From NCBI GenBank assembly GCA_024707075.1, contig JANQAK010000001.1, positions 1,014,001 to 1,078,000 on the forward strand: a stretch of 64,000 nt of DNA. The letters run 5' to 3'. A program made the translations under genes and the position numbers. Below the pieces are notes generated by a model. It had not been told where the DNA came from. It worked only from the letters and a program-made list of their open reading frames with translations, and did not search any database. This document shows, one piece after another, positions 54,443 to 64,000 of the stretch. The number at the start of each line of letters is the position of its first letter. Within the stretch, counting starts at the first letter, position 1. This stretch comes from Afipia sp. (GTDB taxonomy: Bacteria; Pseudomonadota; Alphaproteobacteria; Rhizobiales; Xanthobacteraceae).

Positions 54443-54532
54443 TGGCGGAGAGGGAGGGATTCGAACCCCCGATAGGCTTGCACCTATGCCGCATTTCGAG
54501 TGCGGTGCATTCGACCACTCTGCCACCTCTCC
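54443..54532 (-). tRNA. tRNA-Ser (CGA)
   Basis: 90-nt tRNA with a long variable arm, as serine tRNAs have. The acceptor stem GGAGAGG/CCTCTCC pairs, the T-arm reads GGGGGTTCGAATCCCTCC, the anticodon loop is CTCGAAA (CGA), and the 3' CCA is encoded. It lies just right of the nif island edge, a place where islands may insert. Confidence 0.93.
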
Positions 54533-54925
54533 GGGTACCAAAACGGCGGTTTCCCGCCGGGTCGCGGGCGAGTTCTAAGCGAGGATGCCGATCCAGACAA
54601 GGCGCTGGGCATATTTTCAGGCCTTGAGAGTGAACGGATTCGGGCCAGGCCGGTAGCTCGCATTTCCCGCCGCGGGCCTTTGCCTCGTCCTTGCCCGCGC
54701 TTGCGGCTATCCTGAGGCCGGTGACAAAGGCGGAAATCTCCCGCACCCACGCAAGGCAAGGCTTGTCCTGAAGAAGAAGAAGCATTTACCACCGCCGTCC
54801 GGCTCTTTCCGCTGTCCGCTTGCCCTTCGGCCTCGGAATCTCCCGTCCGGGGCCCGACCACGCCGCCACATCTTCGCCCGGACCGTCTCTTGACGACCTG
54901 CCGCAAACCATTGGGCGGGACGGCC
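54533..54925. other. Gene-free stretch between tRNA-Ser and ROK-like gene
   Basis: About 390 bases. I see no supported open frame, promoter or repeat; part may be 3' region of the ROK-like gene. Confidence 0.5.
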
Positions 54926-56002
54926 TCACCCTTTCTTCTTCTCTTTCGGATTGCGCATGGTGAAGCGCGCGTTGCCGAGGCCGGTTCCGATGGTGAGGAT
55001 TCCCCAGCGCTTGTAGTCCTGCATGAATGGAATTTCGCTCAGGCCCTGCACCACGCCGTCATTGTGCATCAGCACCGCGGTGTCGTGATCGCGGATGGTC
55101 GGGATGGCTTCGATCAGACCCGCGGGCAGGTTGAACTTGCTGCTTTCCCAGTTGCCCGGCAGGTTCTGCGCGCCTTTTTCAATGGAGCCGTCGGGATCGA
55201 TCGCGCCGGGGCACGAGACGCCGATGAAGGGCGCCAGCCTGAAGCCCTCATCTTCCGCCTGCTTCAGCAGCCCTTTCAGCATGCCGGCGAGCTTTTTCAC
55301 CGCACCCTCGCGGGTCGGCTCGTCGTCGGCATGACGCCACAGTTCGGACTTCCAGACCGCGGCTTTCGATAGATCGGGGGTCTTCTTCTGCCGGGTTTCC
55401 ACCACGCCGCAGCGGATGTTGGTGCCGCCGATGTCGACCGCGAGGATGCTGTCATGGCCCTCGAAGATCCACGAGGGCGCGAGATGCGCGCAGCCGATCA
55501 GCGCCGCTTCATCGGGATGAAATCGGATCGGAATGAGGCTCGCCTTCTCGCCGTCGGCAGCGAGAATGATGCTGGCGCGCGCGATCGCCAGTTCGCCGAT
55601 CCGGCTCTGTCGGAAGCCGCCGCCGACGATGATCGCCTCGGTCTTGTCCCATGCCTTGGTCTTGAGAAAACGTTGCGTGACGTAGGCCAGTTCCTGAGCG
55701 AACTCTTCGATGGCGCTGTGCACCAGCGCCGCCGCCTCGGCGTCGTCGCCGCCGAGAATGTCGTCGAGTTTCTTCTTGCTGATGTCTTCCGACGCCTTGC
55801 CGCCGAACGGATCGTCGCCGTTCTTTTTCAGCGGCTTGCGCCACCTGTCGAGAATATCCTGAAATGCGCCCTTGCTGGCGCGGTCGCCCAGAAAGCCATC
55901 GTCGTCCTTGAGTTCGATATTGTAGCTGTCGATATCCACGGATGGCAGCCGTGCCGCCCCGTGATTGCCGATTCCGGCGGTCGTCAGCGTGTCTTCGGCC
56001 AT
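54926..56002 (-). CDS. ROK-like kinase with permuted domain order
   Basis: 358 aa. ROK/glucokinase motifs occur in an odd order: the N-terminal half has IIVGGGFRQSRIGELAIARA and RFHPDEAALIGCAHLA, which resemble the normal C-terminal part, while ILAVDIGGTNIRCGVVETRQ (phosphate loop), GVSCPGAIDPDGSIEKGAQN, HNDGVVQGL and ILTIGTGLGNARFTMRN come afterwards. The substrate is not clear. ATG 56002. Confidence 0.7.
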   Translation of the reverse strand: MAEDTLTTAGIGNHGAARLPSVDIDSYNIELKDDDGFLGDRASKGAFQDILDRWRKPLKKNGDDPFGGKASEDISKKKLDDILGGDDAEAAALVHSAIEEFAQELAYVTQRFLKTKAWDKTEAIIVGGGFRQSRIGELAIARASIILAADGEKASLIPIRFHPDEAALIGCAHLAPSWIFEGHDSILAVDIGGTNIRCGVVETRQKKTPDLSKAAVWKSELWRHADDEPTREGAVKKLAGMLKGLLKQAEDEGFRLAPFIGVSCPGAIDPDGSIEKGAQNLPGNWESSKFNLPAGLIEAIPTIRDHDTAVLMHNDGVVQGLSEIPFMQDYKRWGILTIGTGLGNARFTMRNPKEKKKG

Positions 56003-56147
56003 CGTGGTCGCCCCTCGCCTGTTGCCGGGTATAACGGCCAGGGAACCGGATGGTTTCGGGGCGGGTAACCGGCAGCACCTGAGGCCCTAAACACGAGAAA
56101 ATCGACCCAAATGGCTTACAAATGGCCCATTTTCGGGCCACTTTTTC

Positions 56148-56175
56148 TTGACTCGCGGCCTTCTGCGGCTATAAC
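56148..56175 (+). promoter_or_regulatory. Sigma-70 promoter of rplU-rpmA
   Basis: TTGACT (56148-56153) and TATAAC (56170-56175) with a 16-base spacer, about 250 bases upstream of rplU. Unlike the nif promoters, this is a vegetative element. A CDS-free leader of about 240 bases follows. Confidence 0.75.
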
Positions 56176-56427
56176 ACCCGCAACCCGGCGCGGGATTTCT
56201 CGCGCCGTTTGTTTTTGTGCGACCGGCAGGACCGCTCCGATACGAGAGCAGCCCCGATCACGCAGAGATTTCGCGATGATCGCATGATGATCGCGGCAAA
56301 CCCATCGAGCGCGGCCAGCAAAAGTGGAAACCGGTTTTGCATCCGGTCGCGCTCAAAATGTAACGACTGAACAAGAAGCCGGGCCGGATTCATCCGAGCG
56401 TCGGAATCGAACACAAGGAAAAAAACG

Positions 56428-56904
56428 ATGTTCGCAGTCATCAAAACCGGCGGCCGGCAGTTCCGCGTCGTTCCGGATGATGTGCTCGAGATTGGCAAGA
56501 TCGCCGGCGATGTCGGAACGATCGTGCAGCTTGGCGAAGTGATGGTGGTCGGCGGCGACACGCCGGTGCTCGGAGTCCCGTTCGTTCCGGGTGCGTCCGT
56601 GGCGGCCGAAGTGCTGGACCACAAGCGCGGCCCGAAGGTGATTTCCTTCAAGAAGCGCCGCCGCAAGAATTCGAAGCGCAAGCGCGGCTATCGCGACGAG
56701 ATCACGGTGATCCGCGTCACCGAGATTCTCACCGACGGCAAGGCCCCGACCGTGGGTCCGCGCCCGAAGCGCGAAAAGAAGATCGAAACCGCGCCGGTTG
56801 AGGGCGAGGACGCCCCGGCCAAGGTCGCGAAAAAGGCTCCGGCCAAGAAGGCGGCTCCAAAGGCCGCCGCCAAGAAGCCCGCGGCAAAGAGCGACAAAAA
56901 GTGA
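56428..56904 (+). CDS. rplU: 50S ribosomal protein L21 with Lys/Ala-rich tail
   Basis: 158 aa. Core MFAVIKTGGRQFRVVPDDVL, EVLDHKRGPKVISFKKRRRK and NSKRKRGYRDEITVIRVTEI. A tail of ~40 residues rich in Ala, Lys and Pro (KVAKKAPAKKAAPK and on) extends it beyond the ~105 aa of typical L21, as in other alphaproteobacteria. Confidence 0.97.
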   Translation: MFAVIKTGGRQFRVVPDDVLEIGKIAGDVGTIVQLGEVMVVGGDTPVLGVPFVPGASVAAEVLDHKRGPKVISFKKRRRKNSKRKRGYRDEITVIRVTEILTDGKAPTVGPRPKREKKIETAPVEGEDAPAKVAKKAPAKKAAPKAAAKKPAAKSDKK

Positions 56905-56960
56905 AATGATTCCGTCAAGGAATCGGTCTATAGCTTAAAGCGAATTTTGGAGACGGAGCC

Positions 56961-57230
56961 ATGGCTCACAAAAAAGCAGGCGGTTCATCGCGCAACGGAC
57001 GCGACTCGGCAGGCAAGCGCCTCGGGGTCAAGGCGTACGGCGGCGAGCATGTAATTCCTGGCAACATCATTGCGCGTCAGCGCGGCACGACCTGGCATCC
57101 CGGCCTCAACGTCGGCATGGGCACGGATCACACCCTGTTCGCCAAGGTCGAAGGAAAAGTCGAATTCCGCGCCAAAGCCAACGGCCGCACCTTCGTCTCG
57201 GTTATTCCGACGGCGGAAGCGGCTGAATAG
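56961..57230 (+). CDS. rpmA: 50S ribosomal protein L27
   Basis: 89 aa: [20 protein letters not shown] and [20 protein letters not shown], the L27 signature. Downstream of rplU with ~56 bases between. Confidence 0.97.
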   Translation: MAHKKAGGSSRNGRDSAGKRLGVKAYGGEHVIPGNIIARQRGTTWHPGLNVGMGTDHTLFAKVEGKVEFRAKANGRTFVSVIPTAEAAE

Positions 57231-57289
57231 ACGGTAGACATATCGCGTCTGCCGGGTCTCGTTGAACCGGCAGAGCACTGGAAGGCTCG

Positions 57290-57325
57290 AAGGGGAGACG
57301 GGAAACCGGCCTCCCCTTTCGTTTT
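57290..57325 (+). terminator. Terminator after rpmA
   Basis: An 8-bp stem (57290-57297 with 57311-57318) followed by a T-rich stretch TTTCGTTTT. A second hairpin without T-run lies at 57248-57274. Confidence 0.7.
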
Positions 57326-57369
57326 GCGCGCTCGTTGCCCTCAGCGGCGAGCGCAACAAGGAGCCTACC

Positions 57370-57957
57370 ATGTTGCAGCCAACGCCAACCTCCAGCTTGC
57401 GGGAATCAAGAGCCGTCGTCCTCGAGACCGATCGGCTGGTGTTGCGTCAGCCGACGCTCGCGGACGTAAAAGCCATCGCGCAGGTCGTGGGCGACAAGCG
57501 CGTGTCGATCAATCTGCGACGCGTGCCGCATCCGTACACGACGGACGATGCGATCAGCTTCGTGACCACCATCGCGGCCACCATCGATACCGTTTTCCTG
57601 GTCGAGCGCGAACGCGTTGCCGTCGGCCTTGTCGGCGTGAGCTGGGAAAACGAGACCGCGCCTGAACTCGGCTACTGCTTTGGCGTCGAGCACTGGGGCA
57701 AGGGCTATGCGACCGAGGCCGCACGCGCGGTGATCGACTATGCGTTCGAGGAATTCGCCATCGACCAGCTTCTGGCCGGCGCGCGGGTGCTCAACCCGGC
57801 CTCGCGTCATGTGCTGGAGAAGTGCGGCTTCCAGTGGACCGGAGTCGAGCTGCACCGGTTCCTGGCGCTCGGATCGTCGACGCCGGTCGACCGCTTCAAG
57901 CTGGAACGCGGCGTCTGGTCGTCGATCAAGAGCTGGAGCAACTCGACGCGGCGTTGA
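57370..57957 (+). CDS. GNAT acetyltransferase (RimJ/RimL type)
   Basis: 195 aa: LETDRLVLRQPTLADVKAIA, APELGYCFGVEHWGKGYATE with the acetyl-CoA loop, ARAVIDYAFEEFAIDQLLAG and RHVLEKCGFQWTGVELHRFL. Probably N-terminal or small-molecule acetylation; the target is unknown. ATG 57370 has AAGGAG about 7 bases upstream. It follows rpmA. Confidence 0.88.
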   Translation: MLQPTPTSSLRESRAVVLETDRLVLRQPTLADVKAIAQVVGDKRVSINLRRVPHPYTTDDAISFVTTIAATIDTVFLVERERVAVGLVGVSWENETAPELGYCFGVEHWGKGYATEAARAVIDYAFEEFAIDQLLAGARVLNPASRHVLEKCGFQWTGVELHRFLALGSSTPVDRFKLERGVWSSIKSWSNSTRR

Positions 57958-58113
57958 GGCTCAGACTCGTCCTCCTGAGGTGCGAGCACGTGCCAGCCTC
58001 GAAGGATGACGAGCATCGCCTCCGCGGAGTTTATCATCGGTCCGCGCTTTGCGCGGACCCGTTGGCTCCGGCACATCAGGGTGACGGCGCTCAACGAAAA
58101 CGGTCATGGTGCT

Positions 58114-59039
58114 CTACACCACGGTCGGCGGATTGGGCTGCGGTTCGCGGTGCATGACCCTGCGCTCACGCAGGAAGATGTAGATTCCCGCGCAGGCCAC
58201 AATCCCGCCCCGGTCATGGTGTTCAATGACGGCACGTCACCGAACACCAGAAACCCGAGCATGATCGCCCAGACGATCATCGTGTACTGAAACGGCGCCA
58301 CCACGCTGGCAGGCGCGAGGATCAGCGAGCGGTTGAGGCAAAGCACGGCGGCGACATTGACGACTCCGCTGACCAGCAGCAGCACGACGAGAATCCACGT
58401 CGGCGGCACAAACAGAAACGCCGATACCATTCCGCCGAACACAAACGATCCGACCACCTGGGTCGTCGCCAGGAAGATGTTCGATGTCCCGCGCACGTAA
58501 CGCGTCACGATCATGAAGATCGACTGGCACAGACATCCGGCCAGCGCGATCAGCGCTGGCCACGACACCGTCGCACCGGTAGGCCGAAGTGCGATCAGCA
58601 CACCAATGAAGCCCGCAACGACCGCGGCCCAGCGCCGCCAGCCGACATGCTCGCCCAGGAAAATCGCTGAGAACGCGGTGACGAAGATCGGCGCTGCGAG
58701 ATAGCAGGTCGTGGCGTCCGCCAGCGGGATGTATTTAATCGCGGTGAAGAACAGCATGCCGTCCGAAACCGACAACGCCATCCGCAATACCTGCAAACCG
58801 GGCCGCGGCACATTGCGGGCGGCGGCGAAATTGTCGCGCGCCAGAAACGGCAGCAGCGTTGCAATCGCACCGAAGCCGCGGATGAAGAACAACTGCGCCG
58901 GCGGATAGGCCACCACCATCATCTTGCTGAAGACATTGACCAGCGAGAAGATCGTCATCGCCGCCAGCATGAACAGGATGCCGCCGAGCGCTGCCGACAA
59001 CGGCGGCTTGCGGCGCATCGATTTGAACGAAAGATTCAT
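58114..59039 (-). pseudogene. EamA/DMT-family transporter, frameshifted near the C-terminus
   Basis: About ten hydrophobic segments: ILFMLAAMTIFSLVNVFSKM, GMLFFTAIKYIPLADATTC, LAAPIFVTAFSAIFLGEHVG, VLIALRPTGATVSWPALI, FQYTMIVWAIMLGFLVFGDV. At about 58216 one G is missing in a G-run; with it the end reads AGIVACAGIYIFLRER, matching the paralogue at 59200. Metabolite exporter of the inner membrane; the substrate is unknown. Confidence 0.8.
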
Positions 59040-59199
59040 CGGCAACGGGCTGGCGCGGAAATCGCGGAAGGGAAGTTTGTTTTAAACGGGAATGGCAGCG
59101 CGCCGAATCCTGACCGACGCGACGCACCCAACCCTGCTTAGAAAGCAACCGATCCCCGCACAACCGCCAGAAATGCAGGCCGTTTTGCGCGGCCATGCT

Positions 59200-60120
59200 T
59201 CACCCCGGTGGCGGCACCACCACCGGCTCGGCGCGCACAAGCTCGCGCTCACGCAGGAAGATGTAGAGGCCGGCGAGGATAATCACCGCCGCGCCTGCGA
59301 GCATGGCAATCGACGGCACATCACCGAACACCACGTAACCGAAGATCACCGCCCAGATGATCATGGTGTACTGATACGGCACCACCACTCTGGCCGGCGC
59401 CAGCTTCAGCGAGCGGTTGACGCACATGGCAGCCGCAATGGAAATGCAGCCCGCCACCGCGAAAAAACCGAGGTCCGGCAGGCTCGGGGTTATCCAGCCG
59501 AACGGCGCCACAATCAGGCCGAACAAGAGAGTTCCCGCAAACTGCGCTGATGTCAGCACGATGTCCGGCGTGCCGCGCAGCGAGCGCGTGATGATCATGA
59601 GGGCTGCGAACGACGCGCTGCCTGCCAGCGCGATCATCGCCGGCCAACTCATGGCCTGCGTCGATGGCCGCAGCGCGATCATGACACCGATAAAGCCGAC
59701 GACGATGGCGCTCCAGCGCCGCCAGCCGACATGCTCGCCCAGGAAGATCGCGGAAGCGGCTGTGACGAAGATTGGCGCAGCGAGATAATAGGTGATGACA
59801 TCCGCCAGCGGCAGATAGACCGAGGCCGCGAAGAACGCCGCGACCTCAAGGGTGGACAGCACGACGCGGATGATTTGTAGACCCGGCCTTTGAATGCTGC
59901 GGAGTGCTGCGCGCTGACGCCAGATCGCCGGAGACAGCAGGACGAGGCTTGAGGCTGCGCGCAGCAGCAGCAACTGCCCGACCGAGTAAGTCGCCACGAT
60001 GTACTTGCCCAGTGCGTCGCCGAACGAGAACATCCAGACCGCCAGCAGCATCAGCGCGATGCCCGCGAGCGCCGCCGAGCGGTTGCCGGTATCGGCCGAG
60101 ATTTTCGCCAACAGGGTCAT
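59200..60120 (-). CDS. EamA/DMT-family transporter
   Basis: About 306 aa from ATG 60120 (MTLLAKIS), ten membrane segments: LAGIALMLLAVWMFSFGDAL, LLLLRAASSLVLLSPAIW, YLPLADVITYYLAAPIFVTA, SAIVVGFIGVMIALRPSTQA, TLLFGLIVAPFGWITPSL, YTMIIWAVIFGYVVFGDVP. A paralogue lies immediately downstream on the same strand, so a tandem duplication is likely. Confidence 0.88.
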   Translation of the reverse strand: MTLLAKISADTGNRSAALAGIALMLLAVWMFSFGDALGKYIVATYSVGQLLLLRAASSLVLLSPAIWRQRAALRSIQRPGLQIIRVVLSTLEVAAFFAASVYLPLADVITYYLAAPIFVTAASAIFLGEHVGWRRWSAIVVGFIGVMIALRPSTQAMSWPAMIALAGSASFAALMIITRSLRGTPDIVLTSAQFAGTLLFGLIVAPFGWITPSLPDLGFFAVAGCISIAAAMCVNRSLKLAPARVVVPYQYTMIIWAVIFGYVVFGDVPSIAMLAGAAVIILAGLYIFLRERELVRAEPVVVPPPG

Positions 60121-60175
60121 GCGCCGTCGCCGGGGTGAATGGGTCCAAAATGCGGCCGCGAGACATTCCGAGTGA

Positions 60176-61444
<1,269 letters not shown>

Positions 61445-61491
61445 CGACCCCTTCCGCCTTTCAAGTTACCCCTGATAAACACTGATTTCTC

Positions 61492-62637
61492 ATGTCGCAC
61501 CCCAAGCTGAAGAAGTTTCGCCGCATCGTCGTCAAGGTCGGATCATCGCTGCTGATCGATTCCGCAGCAGGTGAAGTGCGCGCGAGCTGGCTGGCCGCGC
61601 TCGCCGCAGACATCGCGAAGCTGCATCATGACGGCAAGGACGTGCTCGTGGTCTCGTCCGGTTCGATCGCGCTCGGGCGCAGCCGTCTCAAATTGCCGAG
61701 CGGTGCGCTCAAGCTCGAAGAGAGCCAGGCGGCAGCGGCCGTCGGCCAGATCGAACTGGCGCGCATCTGGTCGGAGGTGCTTGGCGCCCACGGCATCGGC
61801 GCCGGGCAAATCCTGGTGACGTTGCAAGACACCGAAGAACGGCGGCGCTATCTCAACGCGCGCTCAACCATCACCAAGCTGCTGGAATGGCGCGCGGTGC
61901 CGGTCATCAACGAGAACGACACCGTCGCCACCAACGAAATCCGTTACGGCGACAACGATCGTCTCGCCGCGCGCGTCGCCACCATGACCAGCGCGGACCT
62001 GCTCGTTCTGCTCTCGGACATTGACGGCCTCTACACCGCGCCGCCGTCCGCGAATCCGAACGCGAAACTCATTCCTATCGTCGAATCCGTCACCGCCGAC
62101 ATCGAGGCGATGGCGGGTGCCGCCGAATCCGAGCTCTCGCGCGGCGGCATGCGCACCAAGATCGAGGCCGCGAAGATCGCAACCTCCGCCGGCACGCACA
62201 TGCTGATCGCGTCGGGCAAGATCGAGCATCCGTTGCAGGCCATCGCCGACGGCGGGCCGTGCACCTGGTTTCTCACACCGGCCAATCCCGTCACCGCCCG
62301 CAAGCGCTGGATCGCCGGATCGCTGGAGCCGAAAGGCACCCTCACCATCGACGCGGGCGCAGTCGCGGCATTGCGAGCCGGCAAGAGCCTGCTGCCGGCC
62401 GGCGTGATCCGGGTCGACGGGCAGTTCGCGCGCGGCGACGCCGTCGTGGTACGCGGTCCGGACACCCATGAGATCGGGCGCGGCCTCGTGGCCTATGACG
62501 CGGAGAACGCCGACCTGATCAAGGGCCGTTCGTCGTCAGACGCGGCGCAGATCCTCGGTATCAGCGGGCGGGCGGAGATGATCCATCGCGACGACCTCGT
62601 GGTCGGCGGCCCACGCGGCACCGACAGCGCGAAGTAG
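61492..62637 (+). CDS. proB: Glutamate 5-kinase
   Basis: 381 aa. AAK-fold kinase: [59 protein letters not shown] and [20 protein letters not shown], then a C-terminal PUA domain ([20 protein letters not shown]). First step of proline biosynthesis. 48 bases after obgE. Confidence 0.97.
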   Translation: MSHPKLKKFRRIVVKVGSSLLIDSAAGEVRASWLAALAADIAKLHHDGKDVLVVSSGSIALGRSRLKLPSGALKLEESQAAAAVGQIELARIWSEVLGAHGIGAGQILVTLQDTEERRRYLNARSTITKLLEWRAVPVINENDTVATNEIRYGDNDRLAARVATMTSADLLVLLSDIDGLYTAPPSANPNAKLIPIVESVTADIEAMAGAAESELSRGGMRTKIEAAKIATSAGTHMLIASGKIEHPLQAIADGGPCTWFLTPANPVTARKRWIAGSLEPKGTLTIDAGAVAALRAGKSLLPAGVIRVDGQFARGDAVVVRGPDTHEIGRGLVAYDAENADLIKGRSSSDAAQILGISGRAEMIHRDDLVVGGPRGTDSAK

Positions 62638-62794
62638 CAGCGCCGGGTAAACCGCAAGCCCGGCCAATGGCCTAGGGGCAAGCCCGGTCGGCTATTGGCT
62701 CACCCACCGGCCTGCCATGTTGCCGGCGGCTCGCCGGATCAGAATTTCTGTGCTACGGCATAGCCTTACAAGCGATCCGCACTAGATAGACCTC

Positions 62795-64000
62795 ATGTCC
62801 GCACCGCTCAAAGCACTGGATAGCGCCAAAGATCTGGATGGCGCGCCCGACCTGACCGCGCTGATGACCGACCTTGGTGCCGGCGCGCGCCGTGCCGCGC
62901 GGCTGCTGGCGCTCGCGCCGAGCGCGCAGAAGGACGCGGCGCTCGCCGCCATGGCCGCCGCCATTCGCGCCAATGCGCCCGCGATTCTTGCCGCCAATGC
63001 CGAGGACGTTGCCGAAGCAAGGGCGAACGGATCGAGCAACGCCTTTGTCGATCGTCTCGCGCTCAATGACGCGCGCATCGCCGCCATGGCCGACGGCATC
63101 GACGTGGTGCGGGCGATCCCCGATCCCGTCGGCATCGTCACCGAAACATGGACGCGTCCCAACGGGATGACCATCGAGCGCGTGCGCGTGCCGCTCGGCG
63201 TGGTCGGTGTGATCTTCGAGAGCCGCCCCAATGTCGCGGCCGATGCCGGCGCGCTGTGCCTGAAATCCGGCAATGCGGTGATCCTGCGCGGCGGCTCGGA
63301 CAGTTTCCGCTCCTGCCGCGCGATCCATCAGTGCCTCGTCGACGGTCTCCGCAAGGCCGGGCTGCCCGACGAATCCATTTCGCTGGTGCCGACCCGCGAC
63401 CGTGCCGCGGTCGGCCTGATGCTCGCTGGCCTCAACGGTGCAATTGATGTCATCGTGCCGCGCGGCGGCAAGAACCTCGTCGCCCGCGTGCAGCTTGAGG
63501 CGCGCGTGCCGGTGTTCGCGCATCTCGAAGGCGTCAATCATGTTTATGTCGACAAGGCGGCGTCGCTCGACATGGCGAAGACGATTGTCCTCAACGCCAA
63601 GATGCGCCGCCCCGGCGTCTGCGGCGCGGCCGAAACGCTGCTGATCGACAAGGCCGCCGCTGACAAGCAGCTCAAGCCGCTGGTGACGATGCTGCTCGAT
63701 GCCGGCTGCGAAGTGCGCGGCGGCGACGACATCCGCCGCGCCGATGCGCGAGTGAAACCCGTCTCGGACGAAGACTGGGCCACCGAATACGAAGACGCGA
63801 TCATTTCCGCGAAGCTGGTAGACGGCATCGACGGCGCGCTGGCGCATATCGCGCGCTACGGCTCGCATCACACCGACGCCATCGTGACCGAGGATGCGAA
63901 AGTCGCACAGAAATTTCTCAACGAGGTGGATTCCGCCATCGTGCTGCATAACGCCTCGACGCAGTTCGCCGACGGTGGCGAGTTCGGCTTCGGCGCGGAA
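62795..64000 (+). CDS. proA: Gamma-glutamyl phosphate reductase (partial)
   Basis: 402 codons to the right edge. ALDH-type reductase: [60 protein letters not shown], and the catalytic Cys region [16 protein letters not shown]. Second step of proline synthesis with proB. The C-terminus lies outside. Confidence 0.95.
   Translation, partial: MSAPLKALDSAKDLDGAPDLTALMTDLGAGARRAARLLALAPSAQKDAALAAMAAAIRANAPAILAANAEDVAEARANGSSNAFVDRLALNDARIAAMADGIDVVRAIPDPVGIVTETWTRPNGMTIERVRVPLGVVGVIFESRPNVAADAGALCLKSGNAVILRGGSDSFRSCRAIHQCLVDGLRKAGLPDESISLVPTRDRAAVGLMLAGLNGAIDVIVPRGGKNLVARVQLEARVPVFAHLEGVNHVYVDKAASLDMAKTIVLNAKMRRPGVCGAAETLLIDKAAADKQLKPLVTMLLDAGCEVRGGDDIRRADARVKPVSDEDWATEYEDAIISAKLVDGIDGALAHIARYGSHHTDAIVTEDAKVAQKFLNEVDSAIVLHNASTQFADGGEFGFGAE

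Overview
The window is a nitrogen-fixation island of an alphaproteobacterium, most likely of the Bradyrhizobium/Rhodopseudomonas/Afipia group. The pointers are high G+C, a fixR-nifA pair, an O2-sensitive type NifA with the C-x11-C-x19-C-x4-C motif, NifE with a C-terminal Cys-rich domain, an Irr-type Fur protein, and flanking rplU-rpmA, obgE and proBA housekeeping genes. The assignment comes from gene content only; no species call is made.

Layout. 1-4864 holds fixA (runs off the left edge), nifW, cysE/nifP, nifV (frameshifted), an irr-like regulator and nifQ, all leftward. 4926-7137 holds an intact nifH (copy 1), divergent from a receiver-like gene and an ArsC-like nitrogenase-associated gene. 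7244-13091 holds a 2Fe-2S ferredoxin, monothiol glutaredoxin and BolA (leftward), then YqeB-like, TPR, SufT-like and dienelactone-hydrolase-like genes and small unknowns (rightward). 13152-22459 is mostly leftward: nifB, fdxN, an IscA-like gene, TPR, 4Fe4S-LRV, two nifZ, small unknowns, a DegT-like gene, a ferredoxin, then a Rieske/globin group. 22764-25759 is iscA-nifU(C)-nifS-nifT-SIR2-like. 25917-32725 is accessory: an AAA+ ATPase facing an unknown gene, an FAD oxidase/Rieske operon, and sulfurtransferase genes. 32790-41943 is the core operon nifH2(frameshifted)-nifD-K-E-N-X-DUF269-CCE_0567-fdxB-hspQ, read leftward. 42357-50964 holds a second receiver-like gene, sufE, a third nifZ-like gene, sufS-D-C-B, a ferredoxin and nifA. 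fixR and a divergent fmdB-type gene close the island near 52.6 kb. From about 53 kb on lie non-nif genes: a YafY-type regulator, DUF1330, tRNA-Ser, a ROK-like kinase, rplU, rpmA, GNAT, two EamA transporters, obgE, proB and proA (runs off the right edge).

Regulation. I can read about twenty -24/-12 (sigma-54) promoters and sixteen TGT-N10-ACA NifA sites ahead of nearly every operon, plus two perfect TTGAT-N4-ATCAA (FNR/FixK) boxes near fixA and nifA. The island therefore looks like one NifA regulon covering nitrogenase structure, FeMo-co assembly (nifB, E, N, X, V, Q), two Fe-S assembly routes (nifUS/iscA and suf) and electron supply (fixA, several ferredoxins, Rieske proteins).

Caution. Ten genes carry a single-base frameshift (nifV, receiver 1, the DLH-like gene, the partner of the AAA ATPase, hspQ, nifH2, nifZ3, fixR, the YafY regulator, an EamA transporter). 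That density points to base-calling indels as much as to real decay. The most interesting uncharacterised material is the duplicated nifH/pseudo-receiver divergon, the AAA+ ATPase divergon, the FAD oxidase-Rieske operon, the SIR2-like gene inside the nifUS operon, and two enzyme-like proteins that lack catalytic residues (DLH-like and DegT-like).
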